From contig NZ_SUNI01000016.1 in NCBI RefSeq assembly GCF_005048225.1, positions 1 through 64,000 on the forward strand: a DNA stretch of 64,000 bases, read 5' to 3'. The notes beneath the pieces were generated by a model. That model was given only the letters and a program-made list of their open reading frames with translations, was not told the origin of the DNA and ran no database searches. The position numbers were made by a program, and so were the translations under genes. Every line of letters begins with the position of its first letter. The first letter of the stretch is position 1. This stretch comes from Paracoccus gahaiensis. GTDB taxonomy: Bacteria; Pseudomonadota; Alphaproteobacteria; Rhodobacterales; Rhodobacteraceae. This document shows positions 28,140 to 36,848 of the stretch, piece after piece.

Positions 28140-28737
28140 CGATCCTCACATGCCCCGGCAGGGCCGCAACCCGGTCCAGCCAGGCCTGCAGGGCGGGAAA
28201 GCGATCCATCTCGAACCCGCCGCGAGGTCCGGCGCTGTGCGTATAGGCATAAAGGCAGATGTCCGCCAGACTGGCCGCATCCCCCGCCAGCCAGTCCCGG
28301 CCCGCCAGCGCCGCCTCCATCACGCCCAGCAGGGCATGGCCGCGCTCCAGCAGATCCGCCAGCCGCGCGGGCGTCGCATCGGCGGCGCGATGGGGATAGG
28401 TGACCAACGCCTGCCGCACCGCGATGACCGGCTCGTGGTTGTACTGCTCCCAGAACATCCAGCCCAGCATCTGCGCGCGGTTCACCGCATCCGCAGGCCA
28501 GAACGCGGTCCCCTCGCCCAGATGGCACAGGATCGCATTGGATTCGGCCAGCACGACGCCACCCTCGACCTGCAAGGCCGGCACCTTGCCAAAGGGCAGC
28601 GCCCCTCGGGCCTTCGCCGCCTCCAGCGCCGCCGAGCGAAATTCGCAATGGACCGTCTCCAGCCGCAACCCGACCATCGCCGCCAACAACCTGACCTTGT
28701 AGCTGTTGCCCGACGAAGGCATCGAATAAAGCCGCAT
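28132..28737 (-). CDS. Glutathione S-transferase family protein
   Basis: A 201-residue protein with an N-terminal thioredoxin-like domain ([20 protein letters not shown], then [11 protein letters not shown] and [11 protein letters not shown]) and a C-terminal all-alpha domain with [18 protein letters not shown]. The start at 28737 has GAAAGGG six bases upstream; that ribosome-binding site is part of the repeat at 28747-28776. An ATG five codons earlier is an alternative. The substrate is unknown. Confidence 0.88.
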   Translation of the reverse strand: MRLYSMPSSGNSYKVRLLAAMVGLRLETVHCEFRSAALEAAKARGALPFGKVPALQVEGGVVLAESNAILCHLGEGTAFWPADAVNRAQMLGWMFWEQYNHEPVIAVRQALVTYPHRAADATPARLADLLERGHALLGVMEAALAGRDWLAGDAASLADICLYAYTHSAGPRGGFEMDRFPALQAWLDRVAALPGHVRIDD

Positions 28738-28746
28738 GCCCAGCCC

Positions 28747-28776
28747 TTTCATCTTGGCGCAAATATCCCGGGGGTC
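28747..28776 (+). repeat. Dispersed intergenic repeat, copy 1
   Basis: TTTCATCTTGGC, two variable bases, AAATATCC and CGGGGGTC. A near-identical copy follows the EVE gene at 44046. Downstream the sequence folds back: CCGGGGG...TCGCCGG pairs with CCGGCGA...CCCCCGG ending near 28832. It sits between ispH and the GST gene. The function is unknown. Confidence 0.6.
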
Positions 28777-28835
28777 GCCGGATGGTGCGCCACTGGTCCG
28801 AGGACCAGCCGGCGACGGGCAGGCCCCCGGCGCGC

Positions 28836-29792
28836 TCAGACAGCCTCGCGCAACACCCGGGGCACCTTGAACTCGACCCGCTCGACCGCCGTCTCGACGA
28901 TCTCGACGGTCACGTCATAGCGGGCGCGGAAGGCGTCGACGACCTCGTTGACCAGCACCTCGGGGGCGCTGGCGCCGGCGGTGACCCCGACCGAGCGGAT
29001 GCCCTCCAGCGCCCTCCAGTCGATCTCAGCCGCGCGCATCACCAGCTGCGCATAGGCACATCCGGCGGCCCGGCCGACCTCGACCAGTCGCTTGGAATTG
29101 CTGGAGTTCTCCGCCCCGATCACCAGCAGCGCATCGATATGCGGGGCGACCGCCTTGACCGAGGCCTGGCGGTTGGTGGTGGCATAGCAGATGTCTTCCT
29201 TGGCGGGGCCGATGATCGCGGGGAAGCGGGCCTGCAGGGCGGCGACGATTCCGGCGGTGTCGTCGACCGACAGGGTCGTCTGGGTGATGTAGGCCAGGCG
29301 GGCGGGATCGCGGACCTGGACGGTCGCCACATCCGCCGCCGTCTCGACCAGGACCACCTCGCCCTCGGGCAATTGTCCCATGGTTCCAAGGACTTCGGGG
29401 TGGCCTTCGTGGCCGATCATGACCATCTGCAGGCCTGCCGCGTGGTGGCGCTCGGCCTCCAGGTGGACCTTGCTGACCAGCGGGCAGGTGGCGTCGACAT
29501 AGACCATCTCGCGGCGGGCGGCCTCGGCGGGAACGGCCTTGGGGACGCCATGGGCCGAGAAGATCACGGGGCGGTCACCGGGCACCTCGTCCAGTTCCTC
29601 GACGAAGACGGCGCCTTTTTCGCGAAGCGTATCAACGACATACTTGTTGTGCACGATCTCGTGGCGGACATAGACCGGGGCGCCCCACTTGGACAGCGCC
29701 AGCTCGACGATCTTGATGGCGCGGTCCACGCCCGCGCAGAAGCCGCGCGGGGCGGCCAGATACAGGGTCAGGGGGGCTTTGATCTGTTCCAT
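28836..29792 (-). CDS. ispH: 4-hydroxy-3-methylbut-2-enyl diphosphate reductase
   Basis: A 318-residue iron-sulphur enzyme, last step of the MEP isoprenoid pathway (HMBPP to IPP/DMAPP). The three cluster cysteines are Cys19 (RGFCAGV), Cys103 (DATCPLV) and Cys202 ([11 protein letters not shown]). The start at 29792 has GAGGGAC just upstream; the frame extends further but without conserved sequence. Confidence 0.97.
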   Translation of the reverse strand: MEQIKAPLTLYLAAPRGFCAGVDRAIKIVELALSKWGAPVYVRHEIVHNKYVVDTLREKGAVFVEELDEVPGDRPVIFSAHGVPKAVPAEAARREMVYVDATCPLVSKVHLEAERHHAAGLQMVMIGHEGHPEVLGTMGQLPEGEVVLVETAADVATVQVRDPARLAYITQTTLSVDDTAGIVAALQARFPAIIGPAKEDICYATTNRQASVKAVAPHIDALLVIGAENSSNSKRLVEVGRAAGCAYAQLVMRAAEIDWRALEGIRSVGVTAGASAPEVLVNEVVDAFRARYDVTVEIVETAVERVEFKVPRVLREAV

Positions 29793-29897
29793 GTCCCTCA
29801 GGTAGCGCGAAGACCCGGTTTCGTCCAGCACCCGAAGGTCACATCCGCAGCACAACCCGTGCACAGGGCGTACACCGACAACGCGCGGCCCGTTAAC

Positions 29898-31328
29898 CTA
29901 TCGCGCAACGGCCAGAAGGGCCGCGACATCCAGATGCGCCTCCAGATGGTCGGCCAGATCATCCAGCGCGGCATCGACCCCCGCCTCGAATCCCGGACGC
30001 GAGGTCGCGCCCAGACGCGCCAGAAAGGCCGCGCGGAAGGCGTCGTCGGAAAAGAGCCCGTGCAGGTAGCTGCCCGTCACCCGGCCATCGGCGCTGGTGG
30101 CGCCGTCCGCCTCGGGGACATGGGCAAAGGGGCGCGCGCAATCGGGACCGGTGGTGCGGCCCATGTGGATCTCGTAGCCCGAGACGGGCTGGCCCAAAGC
30201 GGTGCCCGTCACCCGCTCCAGCCGTTTGTCGGGCGACATCACCGTGGCCACGTCCAGCAGGCCCAGCCCCGCGACCTGCCCCGCCACGCCATCGGCGCCC
30301 GAGGGGTCGTCGATCACCCGGCCCAGCATCTGATAGCCGCCGCAGATGCCCAGCACATGCCCGCCGCGCCGGTGATGGGCCGCAAGGTCGATGTCCCAGC
30401 CCTGGGCGCGCAGGAAGGCCAGATCGCCCAGCGTCGATTTCGACCCCGGCAGGATGACTAGATCCGCGTCGCCCGGCACCGCCTGACCGGCGGCCAGCAT
30501 GGTCAGGCGGATGCCCGGTTCCGCCGCCAGCGGGTCCAGATCGTCGAAATTGGCGATGCGCGACAGGGTCAGGCAGACGACATGCAGCCCCTCGCCCCGG
30601 CTGTGGCGCAGATCGACCGCATCCTCGGCGGGCAGGCGGTGGGCGCCCGCGAACCACGGCACCACGCCGAAGCCGGGCCAGCCGGTGCGGGCCTCGATCA
30701 TCCGGTAGCCATCGTCGAAGAGGCGCGGATCGCCCCGGAACTTGTTGATCAGGAATCCCCGGATCATCGCCGCGTCGCCCGCGTCGATCACCGCCTGGGT
30801 GCCGACGATCTGGGCGATGACCCCGCCCCGGTCGATATCGCCTGCCAGCACCACCGGCACCCCCGCCGCCCGGGCGAATCCCATATTGGCGATGTCGCGG
30901 GGGCGCAGGTTGACCTCGGCGGGACTGCCCGCCCCCTCGACGATGATCAGGTCATGGGCGGCAGAGAGCCGCGCGAAGCTGTCCAGCACGCCGGTCAGCA
31001 GGCGCGGCTTCAGCGCCTGATAATCGCGGGCCTGCGCGCGGCCGATGGCGCGGCCCTGCAGGATCACCTGCGATCCGGTGTCGGTCTCGGGCTTGAGCAG
31101 GACCGGGTTCATGTCGGTCAGAGGCTCCAGCCCGCAGGCGCGGGCCTGCAGGGCCTGGGCGCGGCCGATCTCTCCGCCGTCCAGCGTCACGGCGGCATTG
31201 TTGGACATGTTCTGCGGCTTGAAGGGGGCGACCGACAGGCCCCGGCGCAGGGCCGCGCGGCACAATCCCGCGACCAGAAGCGACTTTCCGACATTCGAGC
31301 CGGTGCCCTGGATCATCACCGCCGTCAT
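29898..31328 (-). CDS. cobQ: Cobyric acid synthase
   Basis: A 476-residue glutamine-dependent enzyme that amidates adenosylcobyrinic a,c-diamide at four positions. The nucleotide-binding loop GTGSNVGKS is at 8-16. The amidotransferase nucleophile is in [10 protein letters not shown], and the His of SYLHGLF is near the C-terminus. The start MTAVMIQG at 31328 is chosen because it matches the family. No cobalamin riboswitch is seen upstream and no other cob gene is near. Confidence 0.95.
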   Translation of the reverse strand: MTAVMIQGTGSNVGKSLLVAGLCRAALRRGLSVAPFKPQNMSNNAAVTLDGGEIGRAQALQARACGLEPLTDMNPVLLKPETDTGSQVILQGRAIGRAQARDYQALKPRLLTGVLDSFARLSAAHDLIIVEGAGSPAEVNLRPRDIANMGFARAAGVPVVLAGDIDRGGVIAQIVGTQAVIDAGDAAMIRGFLINKFRGDPRLFDDGYRMIEARTGWPGFGVVPWFAGAHRLPAEDAVDLRHSRGEGLHVVCLTLSRIANFDDLDPLAAEPGIRLTMLAAGQAVPGDADLVILPGSKSTLGDLAFLRAQGWDIDLAAHHRRGGHVLGICGGYQMLGRVIDDPSGADGVAGQVAGLGLLDVATVMSPDKRLERVTGTALGQPVSGYEIHMGRTTGPDCARPFAHVPEADGATSADGRVTGSYLHGLFSDDAFRAAFLARLGATSRPGFEAGVDAALDDLADHLEAHLDVAALLAVAR

Positions 31329-31341
31329 GGGACCATCTCGC

Positions 31342-31370
31342 TTGCCATCACCTCTTGTGGTGACTAGATA
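31342..31370 (+). promoter_or_regulatory. Promoter of secG
   Basis: TTGCCA (31342-31347) and TAGATA (31365-31370) are 17 bases apart. The spacer holds an inverted repeat TCACC-TCTTGT-GGTGA, a possible operator. secG starts 30 bases after the -10. Confidence 0.6.
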
Positions 31371-31400
31371 GGCCCGTCCGCAAATGAAAGGCCGAAAGCC

Positions 31401-32021
31401 GTGGAAAACGTCATTCTGACCGTCCATCTGATCCTGGCAGCGACGCTGGTCGGGATCGTCCTGCTGCAGCGTTCCGAAGGGGGCGGGCTGGGCATGGGCG
31501 GCGGCGGTGGCGGCGCAGGGGGTGGCGTGATGTCGGGACGGGCCGCCGCGAATGCGCTGAGCCGCCTGACCTGGATCCTGGGCGTGGCCATCTTTGCGAC
31601 CTCGATCACGCTGACGATCCTGGCGGCGCGTCAGGCGTCCAACAGCTCGATCATGGACCAGTTCGGCGGCACGGCCGGCCAGCAGCAGCCCGCAGGCAGC
31701 CTGCCGGGTCTGCCCGCCTACACGCCCCCGCCGACGACCTCGGGCAATCCGCTGGTGCCGCCCTCGCCCGACGCACCCGATGCGGGCGCGGTCGAGACGG
31801 CGCCGGCAGGTTCCGGGGCGGCAGATCCCGTGACCCCGCCCGCGACCGAGGCGGCACCCGTGACGGAAACCCCGGCTGTGGAGGCCCCGGCGACGGCGGC
31901 CCCGGAAGCGGCGGCCCCCGAAGCGGTTGCGCCCCCGGCCCCCGAGGCCGAGGCGGTGACGCCGCCGGCCGCATCACCCCCGGCCCCGGCAGAGCCCGCA
32001 GCCCCCGCCGCCACCAACTAA
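31401..32021 (+). CDS. secG: Preprotein translocase subunit SecG with a long low-complexity tail
   Basis: Two membrane helices (residues about 3-22 and 51-70) flank the Gly-rich loop [16 protein letters not shown], the standard SecG fold. The remaining 120 or so residues are Pro/Ala/Glu repeats. Total length is 206 against about 80-130 for typical SecG. The start is GTG with GAAAGG upstream. SecG stimulates SecA-driven export; the tail function is unknown. Confidence 0.9.
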   Translation: MENVILTVHLILAATLVGIVLLQRSEGGGLGMGGGGGGAGGGVMSGRAAANALSRLTWILGVAIFATSITLTILAARQASNSSIMDQFGGTAGQQQPAGSLPGLPAYTPPPTTSGNPLVPPSPDAPDAGAVETAPAGSGAADPVTPPATEAAPVTETPAVEAPATAAPEAAAPEAVAPPAPEAEAVTPPAASPPAPAEPAAPAATN

Positions 32022-32040
32022 ACCGGCGGCTACCAGAATT

Positions 32041-32064
32041 TGGGGCGATCGCGCGATCGCCCCA
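32041..32064. repeat. Perfect 24-base palindrome after secG
   Basis: A perfectly self-complementary stretch (TGGGGCGATCG then its complement, separated by CG) begins 20 bases after the secG stop. It includes two CGATCG sites. No T-run follows on either strand, so it may be a bidirectional hairpin terminator or a protein site between secG and the pyrG promoter. Confidence 0.6.
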
Positions 32065-32081
32065 CATCAACTTGCGGTCGG

Positions 32082-32110
32082 TTGTGACCACGGGGCGAAT
32101 CGGTTATTCT
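32082..32110 (+). promoter_or_regulatory. Promoter of pyrG
   Basis: TTGTGA (32082-32087) and TATTCT (32105-32110) are 17 bases apart. The leader to the pyrG ATG is about 95 bases and carries no obvious terminator. Confidence 0.55.
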
Positions 32111-32209
32111 GCTACTCCCGTGATGCTGGTCGTTCCAAGACGACCCGCACGCCGACTGGTTTTGCATTTCAGGACGTGGCATCCACGGCCTGCACATCAC
32201 GGGGGCCTC

Positions 32210-33853
32210 ATGGCGCGATACATCTTCATCACCGGCGGCGTGGTCTCGTCGCTTGGCAAGGGGCTGGCCTCGGCGGCACTGGGCGCGCTGCTGCAGGCGC
32301 GGGGCTTCACCGTCAGGCTGCGCAAGCTGGACCCCTATCTGAACGTCGATCCCGGCACGATGAGCCCCTTCGAGCATGGCGAGGTCTTCGTCACCGATGA
32401 CGGCGCCGAGACGGATCTGGACCTGGGCCATTACGAGCGCTTCACCGGGGTGGCCGCGCGGCGCACCGACAGCATCAGCAGCGGCCGGGTCTATTCCAAC
32501 GTGCTGGAAAAGGAACGGCGCGGCGAATATCTGGGCAAGACCATCCAGGTGATCCCGCATGTCACCAACGAGATCAAGGACTTCCTGGCGATCGGGGATG
32601 ACGAGGTCGATTTCATGCTCTGCGAGATCGGCGGCACGGTGGGCGACATCGAGGGCCTGCCCTTCTTCGAGGCGATCCGCCAGTTCACCCACGAGCGCCC
32701 GCGCGGCGAGTGCATCCTGATGCACCTGACGCTGCTGCCCTATCTGGCGGCCAGCGGCGAGCTGAAGACCAAGCCCACGCAGCACTCGGTCAAGGAACTG
32801 CAGTCCATCGGCCTGGCCCCCGACGTGCTGGTCTGCCGGTCGGAACATCCGATCCCGGAAAAGGAGCGCGCCAAGATCGCGCTGTTCTGCAACGTGCGGC
32901 CCGACAGCGTGATCCCGGCCTATGACCTGAAGACGATCTACGAGGCGCCGATGGCCTATCACCGTGCCGGTCTGGACCGCGCCGTGCTGGACGCCTTCGC
33001 GATCAGCCCCGCGCCGCGCCCGGATCTGTCGCGGTGGGAGGACGTGATGGACCGCCTCTACAATGCCGAGGGGCAGGTCAACATCGCCATCGTCGGCAAG
33101 TACACGCAGCTGGAGGACGCCTACAAGTCGATCTCGGAGGCGCTGACCCATGGCGGCATGGCCAACAAGGTCCGTGTGAAGGCCGATTGGGTGGACAGCG
33201 AGCAGCTGGAGGGCGAGGGCGCGCATCTGCTGGACGGCTATCACGGCATCATCGTGCCCGGCGGTTTCGGCGAGCGCGGGACCGAGGGGATGGTGACCGC
33301 CGCCCGCTATGCGCGCGAGAAGAAGGTGCCCTATCTGGGCATCTGCCTGGGCATGCAGATGGCGGTGATCGAGGCGGCGCGCAACCTGGCCCAGATGCCG
33401 GATGCTGGGTCCGAGGAGTTCGACCACGAGGCGGGCAAGACGCGCTTCACGCCGGTCGTCTATCACCTGAAGGAATGGGTGCAGGGCAACTATACCGTGC
33501 AGCGCAAGGTCGGCGACGACAAGGGCGGCACGATGCGGCTTGGCGCCTATACGGCGGTGCTGGCGGAAGGCTCGCGCATCTCGGACGTCTATGGCGGTGC
33601 GCTGGAGATCGAGGACCGCCACCGCCACCGCTATGAGGTCGACGGCACCTATCGCGTGCAACTGGAGGAGGCCGGGCTGCGGTTCTCGGGCATGTCGCCG
33701 GATGGCAAGCTGCCCGAGGTGGTCGAATATCCCGACCACCCGTGGTTCATCGGCGTGCAGTCCCATCCCGAGCTGAAGTCCAAGCCCTTCGCGCCGGCGC
33801 CGCTGTTCGCGGGCTTCGTGCGCGCCGCGATGGAGGAAGGGCGGCTGGTCTGA
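32210..33853 (+). CDS. pyrG: CTP synthase (glutamine hydrolysing)
   Basis: A 547-residue enzyme making CTP from UTP. The N-terminal synthase domain starts [18 protein letters not shown]. The C-terminal glutaminase has Cys379 in LGICLGMQ and a SHPELKSKP triad segment. The start at 32210 gives the family N-terminus. The last codons contain GGAGGAAGG, which would serve as the ribosome-binding site of the overlapping downstream gene. Confidence 0.97.
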   Translation: MARYIFITGGVVSSLGKGLASAALGALLQARGFTVRLRKLDPYLNVDPGTMSPFEHGEVFVTDDGAETDLDLGHYERFTGVAARRTDSISSGRVYSNVLEKERRGEYLGKTIQVIPHVTNEIKDFLAIGDDEVDFMLCEIGGTVGDIEGLPFFEAIRQFTHERPRGECILMHLTLLPYLAASGELKTKPTQHSVKELQSIGLAPDVLVCRSEHPIPEKERAKIALFCNVRPDSVIPAYDLKTIYEAPMAYHRAGLDRAVLDAFAISPAPRPDLSRWEDVMDRLYNAEGQVNIAIVGKYTQLEDAYKSISEALTHGGMANKVRVKADWVDSEQLEGEGAHLLDGYHGIIVPGGFGERGTEGMVTAARYAREKKVPYLGICLGMQMAVIEAARNLAQMPDAGSEEFDHEAGKTRFTPVVYHLKEWVQGNYTVQRKVGDDKGGTMRLGAYTAVLAEGSRISDVYGGALEIEDRHRHRYEVDGTYRVQLEEAGLRFSGMSPDGKLPEVVEYPDHPWFIGVQSHPELKSKPFAPAPLFAGFVRAAMEEGRLV

Positions 33854-34449
33854 CCGACGCCCCCATCCTGTCGCCGCTGGCCGCCGCGCTGTCCCTGACG
33901 GCGCGGCGCTATGCGTTCGAGCGGCAGCGTCCCGTGGCGGGCAGCGCCTTCGCGTCGTTCTTTCGCCGCGATGTGGCGGCCGTGGCGCGGGCGCTGACGG
34001 ACCGGCGGCCCGAGCGGCTGCTGGTGCGCGCCAGCACTGGGGCGCCGGGCTGGGCCAGCATTCCCTGGCTGGCCTGCTTTGCCCCGCATGTGACGCGCAG
34101 CATGCGGCACGGCCTTTATGTCGTGATCTTCATCGACCCGGTGGGCGAGCGGATCGTGCTGTCGCTGCAGCATGGCGCCGCCGATGCCCTGACCCGCCAT
34201 GGCGCGACCGAGGGGCGGCGGATCCTGCGCGAGGCCGCCGCCACCACCCACGCGGCGCTGGCCGGTCGCGGGCACGGGTTCTCCGACGCGCCGATCACGC
34301 TGAATTCGACCGCCGCCCTGCCCTTGGGCTATGAGGCCGGATGCGCCCTGTCGCGGGTCTGGCAGGCCGATGCGCTCGACCCAGCCGGGCTGGAGGACGC
34401 GCTGTCGCGGATGCTGGATCTGTATCGCGATCTGGTCGGGGGCGGCTGA
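33850..34449 (+). CDS. Stand-alone McrB N-terminal-like (DUF3578) protein
   Basis: A frame of about 199 residues with no ATG, GTG or TTG between 33745 and 33850. CTG 33850 overlaps the pyrG stop (CTGA) and has GGAGGAAGG nine bases upstream, so it is the likely start. Its centre matches the McrB N-terminal fold: [38 protein letters not shown]. In McrB this domain reads modified DNA. Here the AAA+ motor and McrC are missing. The alternative start is GTG 33742. Role unknown. Confidence 0.7.
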   Translation: MTDAPILSPLAAALSLTARRYAFERQRPVAGSAFASFFRRDVAAVARALTDRRPERLLVRASTGAPGWASIPWLACFAPHVTRSMRHGLYVVIFIDPVGERIVLSLQHGAADALTRHGATEGRRILREAAATTHAALAGRGHGFSDAPITLNSTAALPLGYEAGCALSRVWQADALDPAGLEDALSRMLDLYRDLVGGG

Positions 34450-34455
34450 GGGGGC

Positions 34456-34484
34456 TTGCCGCGGCCATGTCGTTTCGATAGTTC
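34456..34484 (+). promoter_or_regulatory. Promoter of the arsR-acr3-arsH operon
   Basis: TTGCCG (34456-34461) and TAGTTC (34479-34484) are 17 bases apart. The predicted start point is within a base or two of the arsR ATG at 34492, so the transcript may have almost no leader. Confidence 0.45.
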
Positions 34485-34491
34485 CAGAAGG

Positions 34492-34872
34492 ATGGAAGAC
34501 AAGGCCGCCCTCGATACCCTCTCTGCCCTTGCGCAGGAGACCCGCCTGTCGGTGTTCCGCCTGCTGGTCGTGGCGGGCCCCGAGGGGATGCGCGCCGGAG
34601 AGATCGCCACGGCGCTCGGCGCCCATGCCAATACCATGTCCACCAACCTGTCGATCCTCGCCGCCGCCGGGCTGGTCCGGTCGCAGCGCGAGGGCCGCGC
34701 GATCCGCTATGTCGCGCGGATGGAGGGGATGGCCGCGCTTGTGGATTTTCTGCTGAAGGATTGCTGCGGCGGTCATCCCGACCTCTGCGACCCGCTGGCC
34801 TTGCGACTGACCCGCCCCGCCTGCCCCCCGCCCCCGACTTCGAAGGCCGATCCCGATGACCGACGCCCCTGA
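34492..34872 (+). CDS. arsR: ArsR-family metalloregulator
   Basis: A 126-residue winged-helix repressor. The recognition helix is in [28 protein letters not shown]. The C-terminal metal site probably involves the cysteines of [13 protein letters not shown]. It should repress its own operon and release on As(III). AGAAGG directly touches the ATG, too close for normal use. It overlaps acr3 by 17 bases. Confidence 0.92.
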   Translation: MEDKAALDTLSALAQETRLSVFRLLVVAGPEGMRAGEIATALGAHANTMSTNLSILAAAGLVRSQREGRAIRYVARMEGMAALVDFLLKDCCGGHPDLCDPLALRLTRPACPPPPTSKADPDDRRP

Positions 34873-35911
34873 TCCCGACCCCGCCGCCCTCGGGCCGTTC
34901 GAGCGCTGGCTGACCCTGTGGGTGGCGCTGGCCATGCTGGCGGGGCTGGTCGTCGGCAACCTGGCCCCGGGGCTGGTGGGCGCGGTGGCGGGGGCCGAGG
35001 TCGCGTCGATCAACCTGGTCGTGGCGGTGCTGATCTGGGCAATGGTCTATCCGATGATGATCGCCGTCGATCTGGGGGCGGTGGCGGGGGTGTGGAAGCA
35101 GCCCCGGGGCCTGCTGATCACGCTGGCGGTCAACTGGCTGGTCAAGCCCTTCACCATGGCCCTGCTGGCGGTGCTGTTCTTCGAGCATGTCTTCGCGGCC
35201 TGGATCGACCCCGAGGATGCGCAGCAATACATCGCCGGGCTGATCCTGCTGGGGGCTGCGCCCTGCACGGCGATGGTCTTCGTCTGGTCGCAGCTGACGC
35301 GGGGCGATGCGACCTACACGCTGGTGCAGGTGTCGGTGAACGACCTGATCATGGTCGTGGCCTTCACCCCCATTGTTGCGCTGCTGCTGGGGGTCACCGA
35401 CATCGTGGTGCCGTGGCAGACGCTGATCCTGGCCACGGTGCTTTACGTCGTGCTGCCGCTGGCGGCAGGGCTGCTGACGCGGCGGATGCTGGGATCGCCG
35501 GCCGCCATCGACGCCTTCGGGCGGCGGGTCAAGCCCTGGTCGGTGACGGGGCTGATCGCCACCGTGGCGATCCTGTTCGGCCTGCAGGGCGAGGTCATCC
35601 TGGACCGGCCCCTGATCATCGCGCTGATCGCCGTGCCGATCATCATCCAGAGCTATGGCATCTTCGCCCTGGCCTATGGCGCGGCCTGGGTGATGAAGGT
35701 GCCGCACCGGATCGCCGCCCCCTGCGCGATGATCGGTACCTCGAACTTCTTCGAACTGGCGGTGGCGGTGGCGATCAGCCTGTTCGGCCTGAACTCCGGC
35801 GCGGCGCTGGCCACGGTGGTGGGCGTGCTGGTCGAGGTGCCGGTGATGCTGACGCTCGTGGCCTTTGCCAACCGCACCCGCGCCCGCTTTCCCGAAAGGC
35901 CCCAGCCATGA
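34856..35911 (+). CDS. acr3: Arsenite efflux transporter, ACR3 family
   Basis: A 351-residue protein with about ten membrane helices. The conserved helix-4 cysteine lies in [20 protein letters not shown], typical of ACR3 As(OH)3 carriers. VNDLIMVV and [21 protein letters not shown] are other family blocks. It is overlapped by arsR upstream and by arsH downstream (ATGA), so all three genes are one translationally coupled unit. Confidence 0.95.
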   Translation: MTDAPDPDPAALGPFERWLTLWVALAMLAGLVVGNLAPGLVGAVAGAEVASINLVVAVLIWAMVYPMMIAVDLGAVAGVWKQPRGLLITLAVNWLVKPFTMALLAVLFFEHVFAAWIDPEDAQQYIAGLILLGAAPCTAMVFVWSQLTRGDATYTLVQVSVNDLIMVVAFTPIVALLLGVTDIVVPWQTLILATVLYVVLPLAAGLLTRRMLGSPAAIDAFGRRVKPWSVTGLIATVAILFGLQGEVILDRPLIIALIAVPIIIQSYGIFALAYGAAWVMKVPHRIAAPCAMIGTSNFFELAVAVAISLFGLNSGAALATVVGVLVEVPVMLTLVAFANRTRARFPERPQP

Positions 35912-36621
35912 CCGACCTGCCCAACATCGCCCCCGGGCTCCTGCACCCCATCGAGGCCGCCTCGCTGCGCCCCGCCCTGCCCGCCACCCACAGGCCGCGC
36001 ATCCTGATCCTCTACGGATCCCTGCGCGCCCGCAGCTTTTCGCGCCTGACCGCCGAGGAGGCGGCGCGCATCCTGCAGGCCCTGGGGGCCGAGACGCGGA
36101 TCTATGACCCGCGCGAGCTGCCTTTGCCCGATGCGGTCGAGGCCGATCACCCCAAGGTGGCCGAGCTGCGCGACCTGGTCGGCTGGTGCGAGGGGATGGT
36201 CTGGTCCAGCCCCGAACGGCATGGCGCGATGACCGGGGTGATGAAGGCGCAGATCGACTGGATCCCGCTATCCCTGGGCGGCGTGCGGCCCACGCAGGGC
36301 AAGACGCTGGCGGTCATGCAGGTCTGCGGCGGCAGCCAGAGCTTCAACACCGTGAACCAGCTGCGCATCCTGGGGCGCTGGATGCGGCTGTTGACGATCC
36401 CCAACCAGTCCTCGGTCGCGAAGGCCTGGGACGAGTTCGACGACGATGATCGCATGAAGCCCTCGCCCTATTACGACCGGATCGTGGACGTGATGGAGGA
36501 GCTGGTGCGCTTCACCGTCCTGACCCGCGACATCCGCAACCAGCTGGTCGACCGCTATTCCGAGCGTGTCGAGGATCACGCCGCCCTGTCGGCCCGGGTG
36601 AACCAGACGAAGGCGGTCTGA
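35908..36621 (+). CDS. arsH: Arsenical resistance protein ArsH
   Basis: A 237-residue NADPH-dependent flavin reductase. The FMN-binding loop is [16 protein letters not shown] near residues 32-47, with [20 protein letters not shown] and [22 protein letters not shown] further on. ArsH oxidises trivalent organoarsenicals such as methylarsenite. The ATG overlaps the acr3 stop. There is no arsC in the operon. Confidence 0.95.
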   Translation: MTDLPNIAPGLLHPIEAASLRPALPATHRPRILILYGSLRARSFSRLTAEEAARILQALGAETRIYDPRELPLPDAVEADHPKVAELRDLVGWCEGMVWSSPERHGAMTGVMKAQIDWIPLSLGGVRPTQGKTLAVMQVCGGSQSFNTVNQLRILGRWMRLLTIPNQSSVAKAWDEFDDDDRMKPSPYYDRIVDVMEELVRFTVLTRDIRNQLVDRYSERVEDHAALSARVNQTKAV

Positions 36622-36631
36622 GGGGACATGC

Positions 36632-36659
36632 AAAAGGCCGCCCCGGGGGCGGCCTTTTT
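36632..36659 (+). terminator. Terminator of the ars operon
   Basis: AAAAGGCCGCCC, a CGG loop, then GGGCGGCCTTTTT ends the arsH transcript 10 bases after its stop. Because both flanks are A/T runs, it also works leftward and may end transcription of tRNA-Thr. Confidence 0.88.
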
Positions 36660-36679
36660 GGTCGATCCCGGGGGACCTT

Positions 36680-36755
36680 TGGTGCCGGTGAAGGGACTCG
36701 AACCCCCGACCCCATCATTACGAATGATGTGCTCTACCAGCTGAGCTACACCGGC
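36680..36755 (-). tRNA. tRNA-Thr (anticodon CGT)
   Basis: A 76-base tRNA with encoded CCA. The acceptor stem pairs GCCGGTG with CACCGGC and the discriminator is A. The anticodon stem CATCA/TGATG closes loop TTCGTAA, giving anticodon CGT. The T-arm GGGGG-TTCGAGT-CCCTT is intact with one G·T pair. It lies between two convergent terminator hairpins. Confidence 0.94.
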
Positions 36756-36803
36756 ATCAGATGGTGACGGGGCGATAGCATCTTCCCTTGCCCGGGGGAA
36801 GAG

Positions 36804-36831
36804 GGCGCGGGCGATTTTTTCGCCGCGCGCC
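36804..36831 (-). terminator. Hairpin after hemY
   Basis: On the minus strand GGCGCG(C)GGCGA, an A-rich loop and TCGCCCGCGCC form an 11-bp stem with one bulge, 18 bases past the HemY stop. Only CTCTTCC follows, so it is a modest terminator candidate. Confidence 0.5.
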
Positions 36832-36848
36832 GAGGGGTCGGTTTCGGG

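Noticed and set aside
31329..31400. Cobalamin riboswitch before cobQ
   Set aside because: The divergent gap is 72 bases and filled by the secG promoter; it is too short and lacks the B12 box.
33834..33853. Programmed -1 frameshift fusing pyrG to the McrB-N frame
   Set aside because: No slippery heptamer is present at the junction and pyrG ends at its usual length, so re-initiation or a CTG start is simpler.
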